A stretch of DNA of 13,538 bases from the NCBI GenBank assembly GCA_900754605.1, contig CAAEDK010000195.1, positions 1-13,538 of the forward strand, written 5' to 3'. Below are positions 7,400-13,538 of this stretch, piece after piece. The DNA is from an uncultured Oscillospiraceae bacterium. Lineage in GTDB: Bacteria > Bacillota_A > Clostridia > Oscillospirales > Oscillospiraceae. A model generated the notes under the pieces. The model was not told the origin of the DNA, searched no databases, and worked only from the letters and a program-made list of their open reading frames with translations. A program made the position numbers and the translations under genes. Numbering within the stretch: the first letter of the stretch is position 1; each line of letters begins with the position of its first letter.

Positions 7400-8364
7400 G
7401 CCCTGCACTCCTCCCATGCTTTGCTGCACCGCACAAAATGTCCATCTCTCCGGGAGCTCTTAACCGAGCCGCCGCACTCCTGCCGGCATGCACTGCAGCG
7501 GGGCTGGAACAGGCAGTGGCTGGTATCCCTTCCATGCTCCGGGACATAGCCTGGAATCTCATTGAGCCGGACGTTGCGGTCCTGGTCCAGCCGGGGGATC
7601 ACAGACAGCAGCGCCTGTGTATAGGGGTGCTGCGGCTGTGAAAATACTTCGTTGCTTCCGCCCGACTCCACTATCTGTCCCGCATACATTACCGCCACCT
7701 TGTCGCAATACCGCCGAATCAGGTTCAGATCATGAGAAATCATAATGATCGCCACATGCTGCTGTTCGTTGATCGAGTGGAATAGTTCAATGACCTGCTG
7801 CTTTACAACGCAGTCCAGCGCGGTGGTGGGCTCATCCGCAATGATGACCTGAGGCTCGCACATCAGCGCCATGGCTATGTTTACCCTTTGGCGCATCCCG
7901 CCGGAGATTTGTGCGGGATAGCTCTCCATCACGCGGTTTACGTCGCGGATACCCACCCGGTCCAAAAGCGTTTTCGCCCGTTCCTGCGCAGCCTTTTTGG
8001 ACGTCTGGAAATGGATGTGGTACCCATCCGTCAGTTGATTCTTGATTTTGATCAAGGGATGCAAATAAGCCACCGTGTTCTGCGGTACAAAACCGATTTT
8101 CTTGCCCAGAAATATACGCCGCTCCTTTTCCGGCAGGTTCAGCAGATCCTCCCCCAAAACCCGCAGATGTGTCACAGAGGCTGTCAGATCCTGCGGCAGT
8201 AGATGGAGGATCGCTTTTGCTGTGATTGTTTTTCCTGAGCCGGACTCGCCTGCAATTCCCAGACATTCCTGCCGTTTCAGACAGAGGCCCACATTTTTCA
8301 CCAGAGCGTCTCCCTCAGCGCTGCGCACCGTAAGTCCCTCAATTTCCAAAACCGCATCATTCAT
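7396..8364 (-). CDS. Peptide/nickel-type ABC transporter ATP-binding protein (DppD/OppD/NikD class)
   Basis: This 322-residue ATPase has Walker A GESGSGKT (39-46), Q-loop Gln95, the signature ISGGMRQR (153-160), Walker B VIIADE (Asp177, Glu178) and switch His211 in MISHD. The C-terminal extension is the oligopeptide/dipeptide transporter domain, with the PHPYT-like segment QHPYTQALL and cysteines at 284, 290, 293, 297 and 313. This spacing matches the cysteine cluster that in related Dpp-type ATPases binds an iron-sulphur cluster; cluster binding here is inference. The ATG overlaps the TGA of the upstream permease gene (ATGA at 8364-8361), and AAAGGAG lies 9 nt before it. It powers import together with the next ATPase in the operon. 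Confidence 0.96.
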   Translation of the reverse strand: MNDAVLEIEGLTVRSAEGDALVKNVGLCLKRQECLGIAGESGSGKTITAKAILHLLPQDLTASVTHLRVLGEDLLNLPEKERRIFLGKKIGFVPQNTVAYLHPLIKIKNQLTDGYHIHFQTSKKAAQERAKTLLDRVGIRDVNRVMESYPAQISGGMRQRVNIAMALMCEPQVIIADEPTTALDCVVKQQVIELFHSINEQQHVAIIMISHDLNLIRRYCDKVAVMYAGQIVESGGSNEVFSQPQHPYTQALLSVIPRLDQDRNVRLNEIPGYVPEHGRDTSHCLFQPRCSACRQECGGSVKSSRRDGHFVRCSKAWEECRA

Positions 8365-9179
8365 GTTTTCGATCTCCTTTTCACCAGCCGGTCGTTCAGC
8401 CCATCCCCCAAAAGATTAAACCCCAACACCGTAATCAGGAGCACCACACCCGGGGCAATAGCAATATACGGATAGTTCAGAACAAACTGCCGTGCCTCGT
8501 TCAGCATCATGCCCCAACTGGGTGTCGGAGGCTGGATCCCCAATCCTAAAAAGGAAAGAGAGGACTCCAGAAGCACAGCACCGCCGATGCTGGAGCTGAA
8601 TTGGGTAATCAGTCTGGGAAGCATATCCGGCAGCATATGAAACAACACAATATATCCTCCACTGCATCCATAGCTGTGCGCGGCCTTGATATATAGGCGC
8701 TGTTTATTCTCCAGCACCATGGAGTATACCAGCCTGGAAAATGTAGGAACCATAAAAAGCCCTATGGCCAACACAGCGCCCAAAATCCCCTTGCCCAAAA
8801 CCGTGACCAGCATCATCGCAAGCAAAATACCAGGAAAGGACATCATGCCGTCAATAAACCGCATAATAACTGCGCGCACCGCGCCTTTGAGCATGGCCGC
8901 CGATGCGCCAATAATGCTGCCCGCCAGCGCGCCCACGGTGACCGAGCACACGCCTACCAGCAGAGCCCAGCGAGACGCCTCCATGATTCGGCTCAGGACA
9001 TCGCGCCCAAATTGGTCGGTCCCTAAAAGGTGTGCCGCACTGGGCAGCGCAAACCGGTTCAGTGTATCCATCTTTTCTGGATCTGCAGGCATCCAGAAAA
9101 ACGAAATGATACATATAGCTGCGATGCTGGCCGCCATGATAGCACCTGCCCAGAAAGATACGCTCTGTTTTTTCTTCAT
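8361..9179 (-). CDS. ABC transporter permease (DppC/OppC/NikC class)
   Basis: This 272-residue membrane protein has one N-terminal membrane segment (about 10-29), then LGTDQFGRDVLSRI, which is diagnostic for the DppC class, followed by about five more membrane segments. The EAA-type loop (YIKAAHSYGCSGG ... LP, about 163-190) contacts the ATPases. LSFLGLGIQPPTPSWG (about 210-225) is also typical of the class. The N-terminal segment before the core is on the short side for the family. The ATG overlaps the TGA of the upstream permease gene (ATGA, 9179-9176). The two permeases together form the translocation path in the cytoplasmic membrane. Confidence 0.95.
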   Translation of the reverse strand: MKKKQSVSFWAGAIMAASIAAICIISFFWMPADPEKMDTLNRFALPSAAHLLGTDQFGRDVLSRIMEASRWALLVGVCSVTVGALAGSIIGASAAMLKGAVRAVIMRFIDGMMSFPGILLAMMLVTVLGKGILGAVLAIGLFMVPTFSRLVYSMVLENKQRLYIKAAHSYGCSGGYIVLFHMLPDMLPRLITQFSSSIGGAVLLESSLSFLGLGIQPPTPSWGMMLNEARQFVLNYPYIAIAPGVVLLITVLGFNLLGDGLNDRLVKRRSKT

Positions 9180-10138
9180 CCCTGTACGGTCTCCTCTCCG
9201 GTACGGATAGTGGGGTTGGCGGCCATAACCGCCAGATCCGTGACCAGCGATACCAAAACCACCATGGAGGTAATAAAGAGCACGATTCCCTGCAAAAGAA
9301 TGATGTCCCGCTGCTCCACGGCAGTCAGCATCAGACGGCCAATGCCCGGCAGAGCAAAAATTGTCTCTACAATGACCGTTCCTCCCAATAGTTTTGCCAG
9401 CTGCATACCTGAGATGGTGATGGGGGCAATAATCGCCGAGCGCAGAGCATAATGCACAATGGCCCTAGCGGGAGGCAGGCCTTTCACATTTGCGCTCATC
9501 ATAAAATCCTGTTGCAGGGCCGTCAGCATGGATGACCGCACAATGCGGATCAGAATTCCCAGTTCCCCGATAGCCAGCACCAGAGAAGGTAATGCGATGC
9601 ATTTCAAAAACGCACCGAAATTTTCACCGGGAGCGGTATACCCCGTGACCGGGAACCATCCCAAATAGGAGGAAAACAGCAGCATAAACAGCATAGCCAG
9701 CCAGAAAGAGGGCACCGCACCGCCAATCTGCATCACGGTACGCGACAGTAGATCCACAGGTGAACCCTTTTTCAGCGCGGCCAAGATTCCCAGAATAGCG
9801 GATACAACAAGTGCGGCTGCCATGGACAGCAGCGCAACGGAGAAAGTAACGGGAAGCCGCTGACAAATTAGCGTCCAAACATTTTCACCGTACAGATATG
9901 AAGTGCCCCAATTCCCGGTAAGTACCCCCTGAATCCAATGCATATACTGGACGTACCAAGGCCGGTCCAGCCCCATCGAGGCACGCAGGGCCTCAACCTT
10001 TTCCGGCGTGGCCTCAACCCCAAGAATCAACTGCGCGGGGTCACCGGGGATACATAATAGAACCACAAATGTAATAAGCGATACAACAAACAGCACGGCA
10101 ATGGCGCTGAGTAGACGTCTGACCACCAGTTTCAGCAT
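9176..10138 (-). CDS. ABC transporter permease (DppB/OppB/NikB class)
   Basis: This 320-residue membrane protein begins with an amphipathic LVVRRLLSAI and a first membrane segment (about 9-30). The extracellular loop IPGDPA...LGLDRPWYVQY is followed by about five more membrane segments. The EAA-type loop spans about 213-240 (ANVKGLPPARAIVHY) and VETIFALPGIGRLM (257-270) is typical of the class. The ribosome binding site is weak: AGGAAGG is 14 nt away and GGATAG is 6 nt away. This start is the first in-frame ATG after the stem-loop that follows the binding-protein gene, and reduced translation here would fit the usual excess of binding protein over permease. The gene overlaps the next by 4 bp. 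Confidence 0.95.
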   Translation of the reverse strand: MLKLVVRRLLSAIAVLFVVSLITFVVLLCIPGDPAQLILGVEATPEKVEALRASMGLDRPWYVQYMHWIQGVLTGNWGTSYLYGENVWTLICQRLPVTFSVALLSMAAALVVSAILGILAALKKGSPVDLLSRTVMQIGGAVPSFWLAMLFMLLFSSYLGWFPVTGYTAPGENFGAFLKCIALPSLVLAIGELGILIRIVRSSMLTALQQDFMMSANVKGLPPARAIVHYALRSAIIAPITISGMQLAKLLGGTVIVETIFALPGIGRLMLTAVEQRDIILLQGIVLFITSMVVLVSLVTDLAVMAANPTIRTGEETVQG

Positions 10139-10214
10139 AGAGAACTATCCGTCCTTCCTGAGGTTACTCTCCCTTATCTAAGAAGTGCGTGCAACATCAA
10201 AATCCTTCAAAGCA

Positions 10215-10243
10215 GGCGGGCCCTGCATCCGGCAGGACCCGCC
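10215..10243 (-). terminator. Intercistronic stem-loop (partial terminator or RNA stabiliser) after the binding-protein gene
   Basis: In the minus-strand RNA GGCGGGUCCUGC (10243-10232) pairs with GCAGGGCCCGCC (10226-10215): 12 bp with a single G-U pair and a 5-nt loop. It starts 9 nt after the stop codon. What follows is only loosely T-rich (TTTG...TTTTG), so most likely it lets some transcripts through and protects the upstream message, raising binding-protein levels over the permeases. Confidence 0.7.
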
Positions 10244-10251
10244 CCCTGTTC

Positions 10252-11802
10252 TTATTGTCCGAGAGATATATCTTTCAATTCATAAATATCGATGGGATAC
10301 AACTGAAAACCGGTTACTGCGCTGTCTGTCACGTAAATGGTAATAGGGTCCTGAATATAATAGGCAGGCACATCCTGAGCCAGGATCTCTTGGACCCGCT
10401 GCACGATTTCTGTACGCTTGTCCTCATCGGTTTCGCTCTTATAATCTGCAAGCAGCTGATCCACTTCTTCATTGGAATAATTGAAGTAGTTCTCACTGCT
10501 GTCAGACTGATAACGTGCCAAGAGCACATACGGGTCCAGACGCCCCGTGTGTCCTACCACAGTCAGATCATAGTTTCTTCCGTTGTACACGTCCGACAGC
10601 CACGCCGCCCATTCCACGATAGTGATATTACAGGTGATTCCCACTTCTTTCAGCGAGTCAGCGATGACCTGCCCGGCGCTGACATATGCTGGATAACTCT
10701 TGGGCAGATACATTTCTAGCGTGAGACCGTCCTGATATCCCGCTTGAGACAGCAGTTCTTTGGCCTTTTCCGGATCGTAAGGGTATCGGTCATTCATATC
10801 CACATATTCTTTCAGAACTGTGGGGTAATGCGAACCGATCTTCTGACCATAGCCCCACCATACCGTGTCGATCAGCGCCTGCTTGTCCACCGCATAGTTG
10901 ATAGCCTGACGCACCCGTACATCCGACAGCGCCTCGTTCTGCAAATTCATCGCCATCAGCTGAAGACCATTGGACGGCGTGGTGATTACATTGAACTGCG
11001 GGTCATTTTCAAAGGCAGCCACCTGATCGCCGCTGACCGAGATAATGTCCAGTTCTCCATTACGCAAAGATGCAATCTGCGCCGTTGCATCCGGCATCAT
11101 CTTGAAGTTGATCGTATCCAGATTGACCGTGTCATAATAGTCCGGATTTTTTGCAAGCGTCAGGGATTGCTGAGGCACCCACTCTTGCAAACGATACGGG
11201 CCGGTGCCTACCGGTTGATTTTTCAACGTATCTGCGGCCTTGACATCCACAACGGCGGACCATGGATAGGCAAAATTGGAGAGTGCTGCCACATCTAGTG
11301 CTTCACAGGTTACTACCACAGTATCCGCATCCTGAACAGAAAACGTATAATTGGCATAGTCCGCAGCGCGGGGGCTTTCCTCTTCCTTCAGACGCTGGAA
11401 TGAGGCTACTACGGCCTGTGCGTCACAGATGTCGCCGTTATGGAAGCGAACATCCGGCCGCAAGTGAAACGTCAGTGTCAGACCATCCTCCGATACCTCC
11501 CACTTCTGGGCCAGCCCTTCCCTCAGAGAACCATCTGTATTGACCCGAAGAAGCGTATCGTATAGATTATTGGTAATCTGAAATGTACTGGCAGCTGTTG
11601 TGCGCTGCGGATCCAAGCCATCTGGATCTACTGAGAGCGCCATACTCAACTCCCGTCCAGCAGACTGCGATTCCGCCGTTTGAGATGGCGGAGCGGGCGT
11701 CTGACCGACAGAATCCTCGCTGTTGGAAGTACCGCAACTTGCAAGAGACAGCGTCGCGGCAAACGTCAGTGCTGCGGCAAGCAATCGTTTCATCCTGTTC
11801 AT
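10252..11802 (-). CDS. Substrate-binding lipoprotein of a peptide/nickel-type ABC importer (SBP family 5)
   Basis: This 516-residue protein has a lipoprotein signal peptide with lipobox LASC (Cys23), followed by a Ser/Gln/Pro-rich tether to about residue 48. The mature part carries family 5 features: AQKWEVSEDGLTLTFHLRPDVRFHNGD near residues 99-125, VGTGPYRLQEW, and the RQAINYAVDKQAL segment in the second lobe. It captures the solute outside the membrane and delivers it to the permeases. Family members bind di- or oligopeptides, nickel complexes, opines or other small solutes, and the pocket cannot be read from sequence. The ATG at 11802 has GGGAG 9 nt upstream; a second ATG three codons later is possible but has a poor site. 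It is the first gene of the operon and is separated from the permeases by a stem-loop. Confidence 0.95.
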   Translation of the reverse strand: MNRMKRLLAAALTFAATLSLASCGTSNSEDSVGQTPAPPSQTAESQSAGRELSMALSVDPDGLDPQRTTAASTFQITNNLYDTLLRVNTDGSLREGLAQKWEVSEDGLTLTFHLRPDVRFHNGDICDAQAVVASFQRLKEEESPRAADYANYTFSVQDADTVVVTCEALDVAALSNFAYPWSAVVDVKAADTLKNQPVGTGPYRLQEWVPQQSLTLAKNPDYYDTVNLDTINFKMMPDATAQIASLRNGELDIISVSGDQVAAFENDPQFNVITTPSNGLQLMAMNLQNEALSDVRVRQAINYAVDKQALIDTVWWGYGQKIGSHYPTVLKEYVDMNDRYPYDPEKAKELLSQAGYQDGLTLEMYLPKSYPAYVSAGQVIADSLKEVGITCNITIVEWAAWLSDVYNGRNYDLTVVGHTGRLDPYVLLARYQSDSSENYFNYSNEEVDQLLADYKSETDEDKRTEIVQRVQEILAQDVPAYYIQDPITIYVTDSAVTGFQLYPIDIYELKDISLGQ

Positions 11803-11825
11803 TTTAAATTACTCCCTAAAAAGTA

Positions 11826-11842
11826 TTGCGCATATTGCACAA
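11826..11842. promoter_or_regulatory. Operator-like imperfect palindrome at the start of the importer operon
   Basis: TTGCGCATATTGCACAA has arms TTGCGCA and TGCACAA that are reverse complements except for one pair. It lies directly downstream of the predicted -10, over the predicted transcription start of the operon, a common place for a repressor site. No regulator gene is in the window. Confidence 0.4.
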
Positions 11843-11846
11843 ATTA

Positions 11847-11852
11847 AGTATA
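11847..11852 (-). promoter_or_regulatory. Extended -10 promoter of the importer operon
   Basis: Minus-strand TATACT (11852-11847; 5 of 6 to TATAAT) is preceded by TG one base upstream. No good -35 lies at 17 bp (TTTATT). Transcription would begin near 11840, giving a leader of roughly 38 nt before the binding-protein ATG. Confidence 0.5.
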
Positions 11853-11855
11853 GCA

Positions 11856-11868
11856 AAAATGTCATTTT
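11856..11868. promoter_or_regulatory. Inverted repeat AAAATG-N-CATTTT between the -10 and -35 regions of the operon
   Basis: AAAATGTCATTTT is symmetric about its central base. It overlaps the start of a second inverted repeat, TTTGA-N5-TCAAA, at 11866-11880. AT-rich symmetry can arise by chance, so an operator role is only a possibility suggested by position. Confidence 0.3.
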
Positions 11869-11941
11869 GAATAAATCAAATGTATGAAAAAACGAGTGCC
11901 TAATGTAATGGTTTATATAGTCTAAGTAAAAAACGTGCTGA

Positions 11942-11961
11942 AATGATTTGACAAAATCATT
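11942..11961. other. 8-bp inverted repeat with a 4-nt loop in the divergent intergenic region
   Basis: AATGATTT (11942-11949) and AAATCATT (11954-11961) are exact reverse complements. On the minus strand a run of six T follows 9 nt later, so it could weakly end leftward transcription. The stem is AT-rich and would be unstable. It lies between mgtA and the importer operon promoter. Confidence 0.35.
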
Positions 11962-12121
11962 GGAGCAGTGGAATCCATTCTTCCAAATTAGCAGGAAAAA
12001 GCCGGGTCAAAGACAAGATCGTTTTCGTGGGAAAAGGCAATGTCCCGGATAGCGATATTGTTGACAATTAAAAGCGCAAGAAAAAAGCAAGAATTTGTTT
12101 GGAGAAAACCCGTGGATAATG

Positions 12122-12143
12122 TGCTAAACTATATTTAAATATA
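12122..12143 (+). promoter_or_regulatory. Probable mgtA promoter region with a 14-bp perfect palindrome
   Basis: TGCTAAACT (12122-12130) resembles an extended -10 element. It runs into TATATTTAAATATA (12130-12143), a perfect palindrome that also contains TATATT. No convincing -35 is seen at 16-18 bp. The space from here to the start codon is too short for an Mg2+-sensing M-box leader RNA, which controls many mgtA genes of Firmicutes. Confidence 0.35.
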
Positions 12144-12167
12144 CTCTGCAAAATGGAGGAAACCTCT

Positions 12168-13478
12168 GTGGGCACTATACATATTTCTCCTCACGAGCGT
12201 TTGAAAAAATACGCATTAAAAGATATAGAGCAGCTTTATAATGATTTTCATGTAAAGGAAGGCGGCTTAACCCAAGAACAAATAGAGCAGATGCGAAAAC
12301 AGCATGGCAGCAATCATGTCGGCTATTCTTTACAAGCCCATTCTTTTTTTCAGCGTATAAAACGGGCGTTTATCAATCCCTTCAGTGTGATATTGTTTGT
12401 ATTGGCTATTGTCTCTTTCATCACCGATGTCTGTTTGAAATCCAACTCCGGCAGAAACGGGACCAGTGTGGTCATCATTTTGTCTATGCTTATAATCAGT
12501 GGGATGGTACGGCTGATCCAGGAACGAAAAGCCGGCCATGCCGCGGATACTCTCATTCAGCAAATTAAAACGACCGTTTCCGTCTACCGACAGGGACAGC
12601 AGCTTGAAATTTCGTCGGAGGAATTGGTAGTAGGAGACACTGTGTCGCTTTCAGCCGGTGAGCGGGTCCCCGCGGACCTGAGATTGATTGAAGCGCAAGA
12701 CCTGTTTGTTTCGCAGGCCCTTTTAACCGGAGAGAGTAATGTATTAGAGAAAAATACAAATCGTCTGGCCTCTGCTACTCAAATTCCACTGGATCGCTTT
12801 TCCAATATAGCCTTCATGGGGAGCAGCGTAATCAGCGGAGAGGGAAAGGGTATCGTCTTGGCTGTGGGCGGCAGCACCGTATATGGAGGCTACCTCTCCG
12901 AACTCCAACGGAACAAGCACAGCTTTGATACAGGAGCAAATTCGATTGCCTGGGTTTTGATTCGCTTTATGGTGGCCTTGGTTCCGGTTGTATTTGTCGT
13001 TTCCGGCATCACCAAAGGCGACTGGCTGACCTCGTTTCTATTTTCTCTTTCTGTGGCTGTCGGCCTGACCCCGGAGCTCCTTCCCATGGTGATCAATGCT
13101 TGCCTTGCAAAAGGAAGCTCTGCCATGGGGGAAAAACAAACGATTGTAAAAAACATAAATGCGATGCAGAGCTTTGGCAGCATGGATGTCCTGTGTGTAG
13201 ATAAGACGGGTACCCTAACCGGAGATGAAGTGATACTGGAATACTATCTTGATATTTTGGGGGAGGAAAGCAGGGAGGTATTGGACTGCGCCTACTTAAA
13301 CAGCTTTTATCATACAGGCGTTGCAAACCATTTAGACCAGGCAATCCTGAAATGTTCCAGTATGCCTGGAAGGGAAAACCATTTTTTCTCGTTGGGCGAA
13401 ACGATCCAAAAATTAGACGAGCTCCCTTTTGATTATGAACGTAAGTGCGGGTCGTGTCAAGATTTTTTCGCACTTTAG
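12168..13478 (+). pseudogene. mgtA: Magnesium-translocating P-type ATPase (MgtA/MgtB class), cut off by an insertion sequence
   Basis: The GTG at 12168 is the preferred start, since GGAGG lies 8 nt upstream; the in-frame ATG at 12153 has no site. The 436 residues cover the N-terminal region, the first two membrane segments (about 68-88 and 99-117), the actuator domain with TGES (187-190), the next two membrane segments (about 258-281 and 285-300), the transport motif LTPELLPM and the phosphorylation site DKTGTLT (345-351). The match to MgtA-type pumps runs to LDELPFDYER, where E. coli MgtA has IDEIPFDFERRR. After position 13440 the sequence is unrelated and the frame ends at TAG 13476-13478. 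Full-length members are about 900 residues, so the nucleotide-binding domain, the hinge and the last six membrane segments are missing. The product cannot be an active Mg2+ importer. It is divergent from the importer operon. Confidence 0.9.
13432..13460 (-). promoter_or_regulatory. Hybrid outward promoter formed across the insertion junction
   Basis: On the minus strand TTGACA (13460-13455) lies inside the inserted element. A 17-bp spacer crosses the junction at 13441/13440, and CATAAT (13437-13432) lies in mgtA. That is 11 of 12 consensus bases at the best spacing. Transcription would start near 13425 and run leftward, antisense to the mgtA remnant and towards the importer operon. Confidence 0.55.
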
Positions 13479-13538
13479 TTTGCAAGCTCTGGCATGAATG
13501 AAGTCAGCCGGCAATGGAGGCATCCTCAATGGCGGCCT
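13441..13538 (+). mobile_element. Left end of an insertion sequence (probably IS66 family) inserted in mgtA
   Basis: Homology to MgtA stops at 13440 and the next bases are GTAAG. IS66-family terminal repeats typically begin with GTAA and the elements make 8-bp target duplications. A subterminal inverted repeat AAGTGCG (13443-13449) / CGCACTT (13469-13475) is visible. A reading frame opens at ATG 13494 (MNEVSRQWR...), or at ATG 13529 with GGAGG 8 nt upstream. Either could be the start of a tnpA-type accessory gene and it runs off the window. Family assignment rests on the GTAA end and this layout only. A group II intron, which can start GTGCG, was considered, but the junction fits GTAAG better. 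Confidence 0.6.

Noticed and set aside
7400..7429. Upstream ATG giving ten extra residues to the second ATPase.
   Set aside because: The ATGA overlap at 7399-7396 matches the pattern of the other junctions, and the extra residues (MQQSMGGVQG) are not family-like.
12153..12167. ATG start for mgtA five codons upstream of the GTG.
   Set aside because: There is no ribosome binding site before it, while GGAGG sits within these codons at the right distance for GTG 12168.
13441..13475. Group II intron 5' end (GTGCG) in mgtA.
   Set aside because: The mgtA match ends before GTAAG, not at GTGCG. The bases that follow do not resemble usual intron domain I starts, and an open frame with a start site appears within 100 bp, as in an insertion sequence.
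1..13538. CRISPR array, tRNA or rRNA genes.
   Set aside because: No regularly spaced direct repeats, tRNA-like cloverleaf with TTC-A arm, or rRNA signature was seen on either strand.

Overview
The window looks like a piece of a Clostridia-class gut Firmicute chromosome, probably near Oscillospiraceae such as Flavonifractor or its relatives. The reasons are strong AGGAGG-type ribosome binding sites, a very large secreted beta-helix surface protein with a low-complexity Ser/Gly linker, a lipoprotein-anchored peptide-type ABC importer and a Firmicute-style P-type Mg2+ ATPase. The organism assignment is inference from protein style; no marker gene is present.

Layout. (1) Positions 1-4351, minus strand: one giant secreted surface protein gene (at least 1,450 codons) that runs off the left edge. 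A single-base deletion near 2264-2266 breaks it into a 698-residue N-terminal half, which carries the signal peptide, and a C-terminal half of more than 750 codons that is still open. (2) Positions 4352-5205: a gene-poor stretch. It holds the promoter of the surface protein gene, two back-to-back perfect palindromes, a long imperfect hairpin and a possible decayed reading frame. (3) Positions 5206-11802, minus strand: a tightly packed seven-gene operon. In order of transcription it encodes a substrate-binding lipoprotein, two permeases, two ATPases, an MBL-fold hydrolase and a histidine phosphatase. Every junction after the first gene is an overlap of 1 to 16 bp. A strong stem-loop separates the binding protein gene from the rest. 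(4) Positions 11803-12167: a divergent intergenic region with several operator-like palindromes. (5) Positions 12168-13478, plus strand: the 5' half of an mgtA-type Mg2+ ATPase gene, cut at 13441 by the end of an insertion sequence (probably IS66 family) that runs off the right edge.

How the parts may work together. The importer genes (Dpp/Opp/Nik class) and the two hydrolases appear to be one translationally coupled unit. The simplest reading is that the cell imports a small solute and then processes it with a metallo-hydrolase and a phosphatase; the substrate cannot be read from sequence. The insertion in mgtA has two effects: it removes the second half of the Mg2+ pump, and its end supplies a perfect TTGACA box 17 bp from a CATAAT in mgtA. 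This is a hybrid promoter pointing leftward, antisense to the mgtA remnant and in the sense direction of the importer operon.

The window therefore shows two broken genes (surface protein and mgtA) flanking an intact operon. The least ordinary items are the uptake-plus-processing operon, the IS-borne hybrid promoter and the palindrome pair in front of the surface protein gene.
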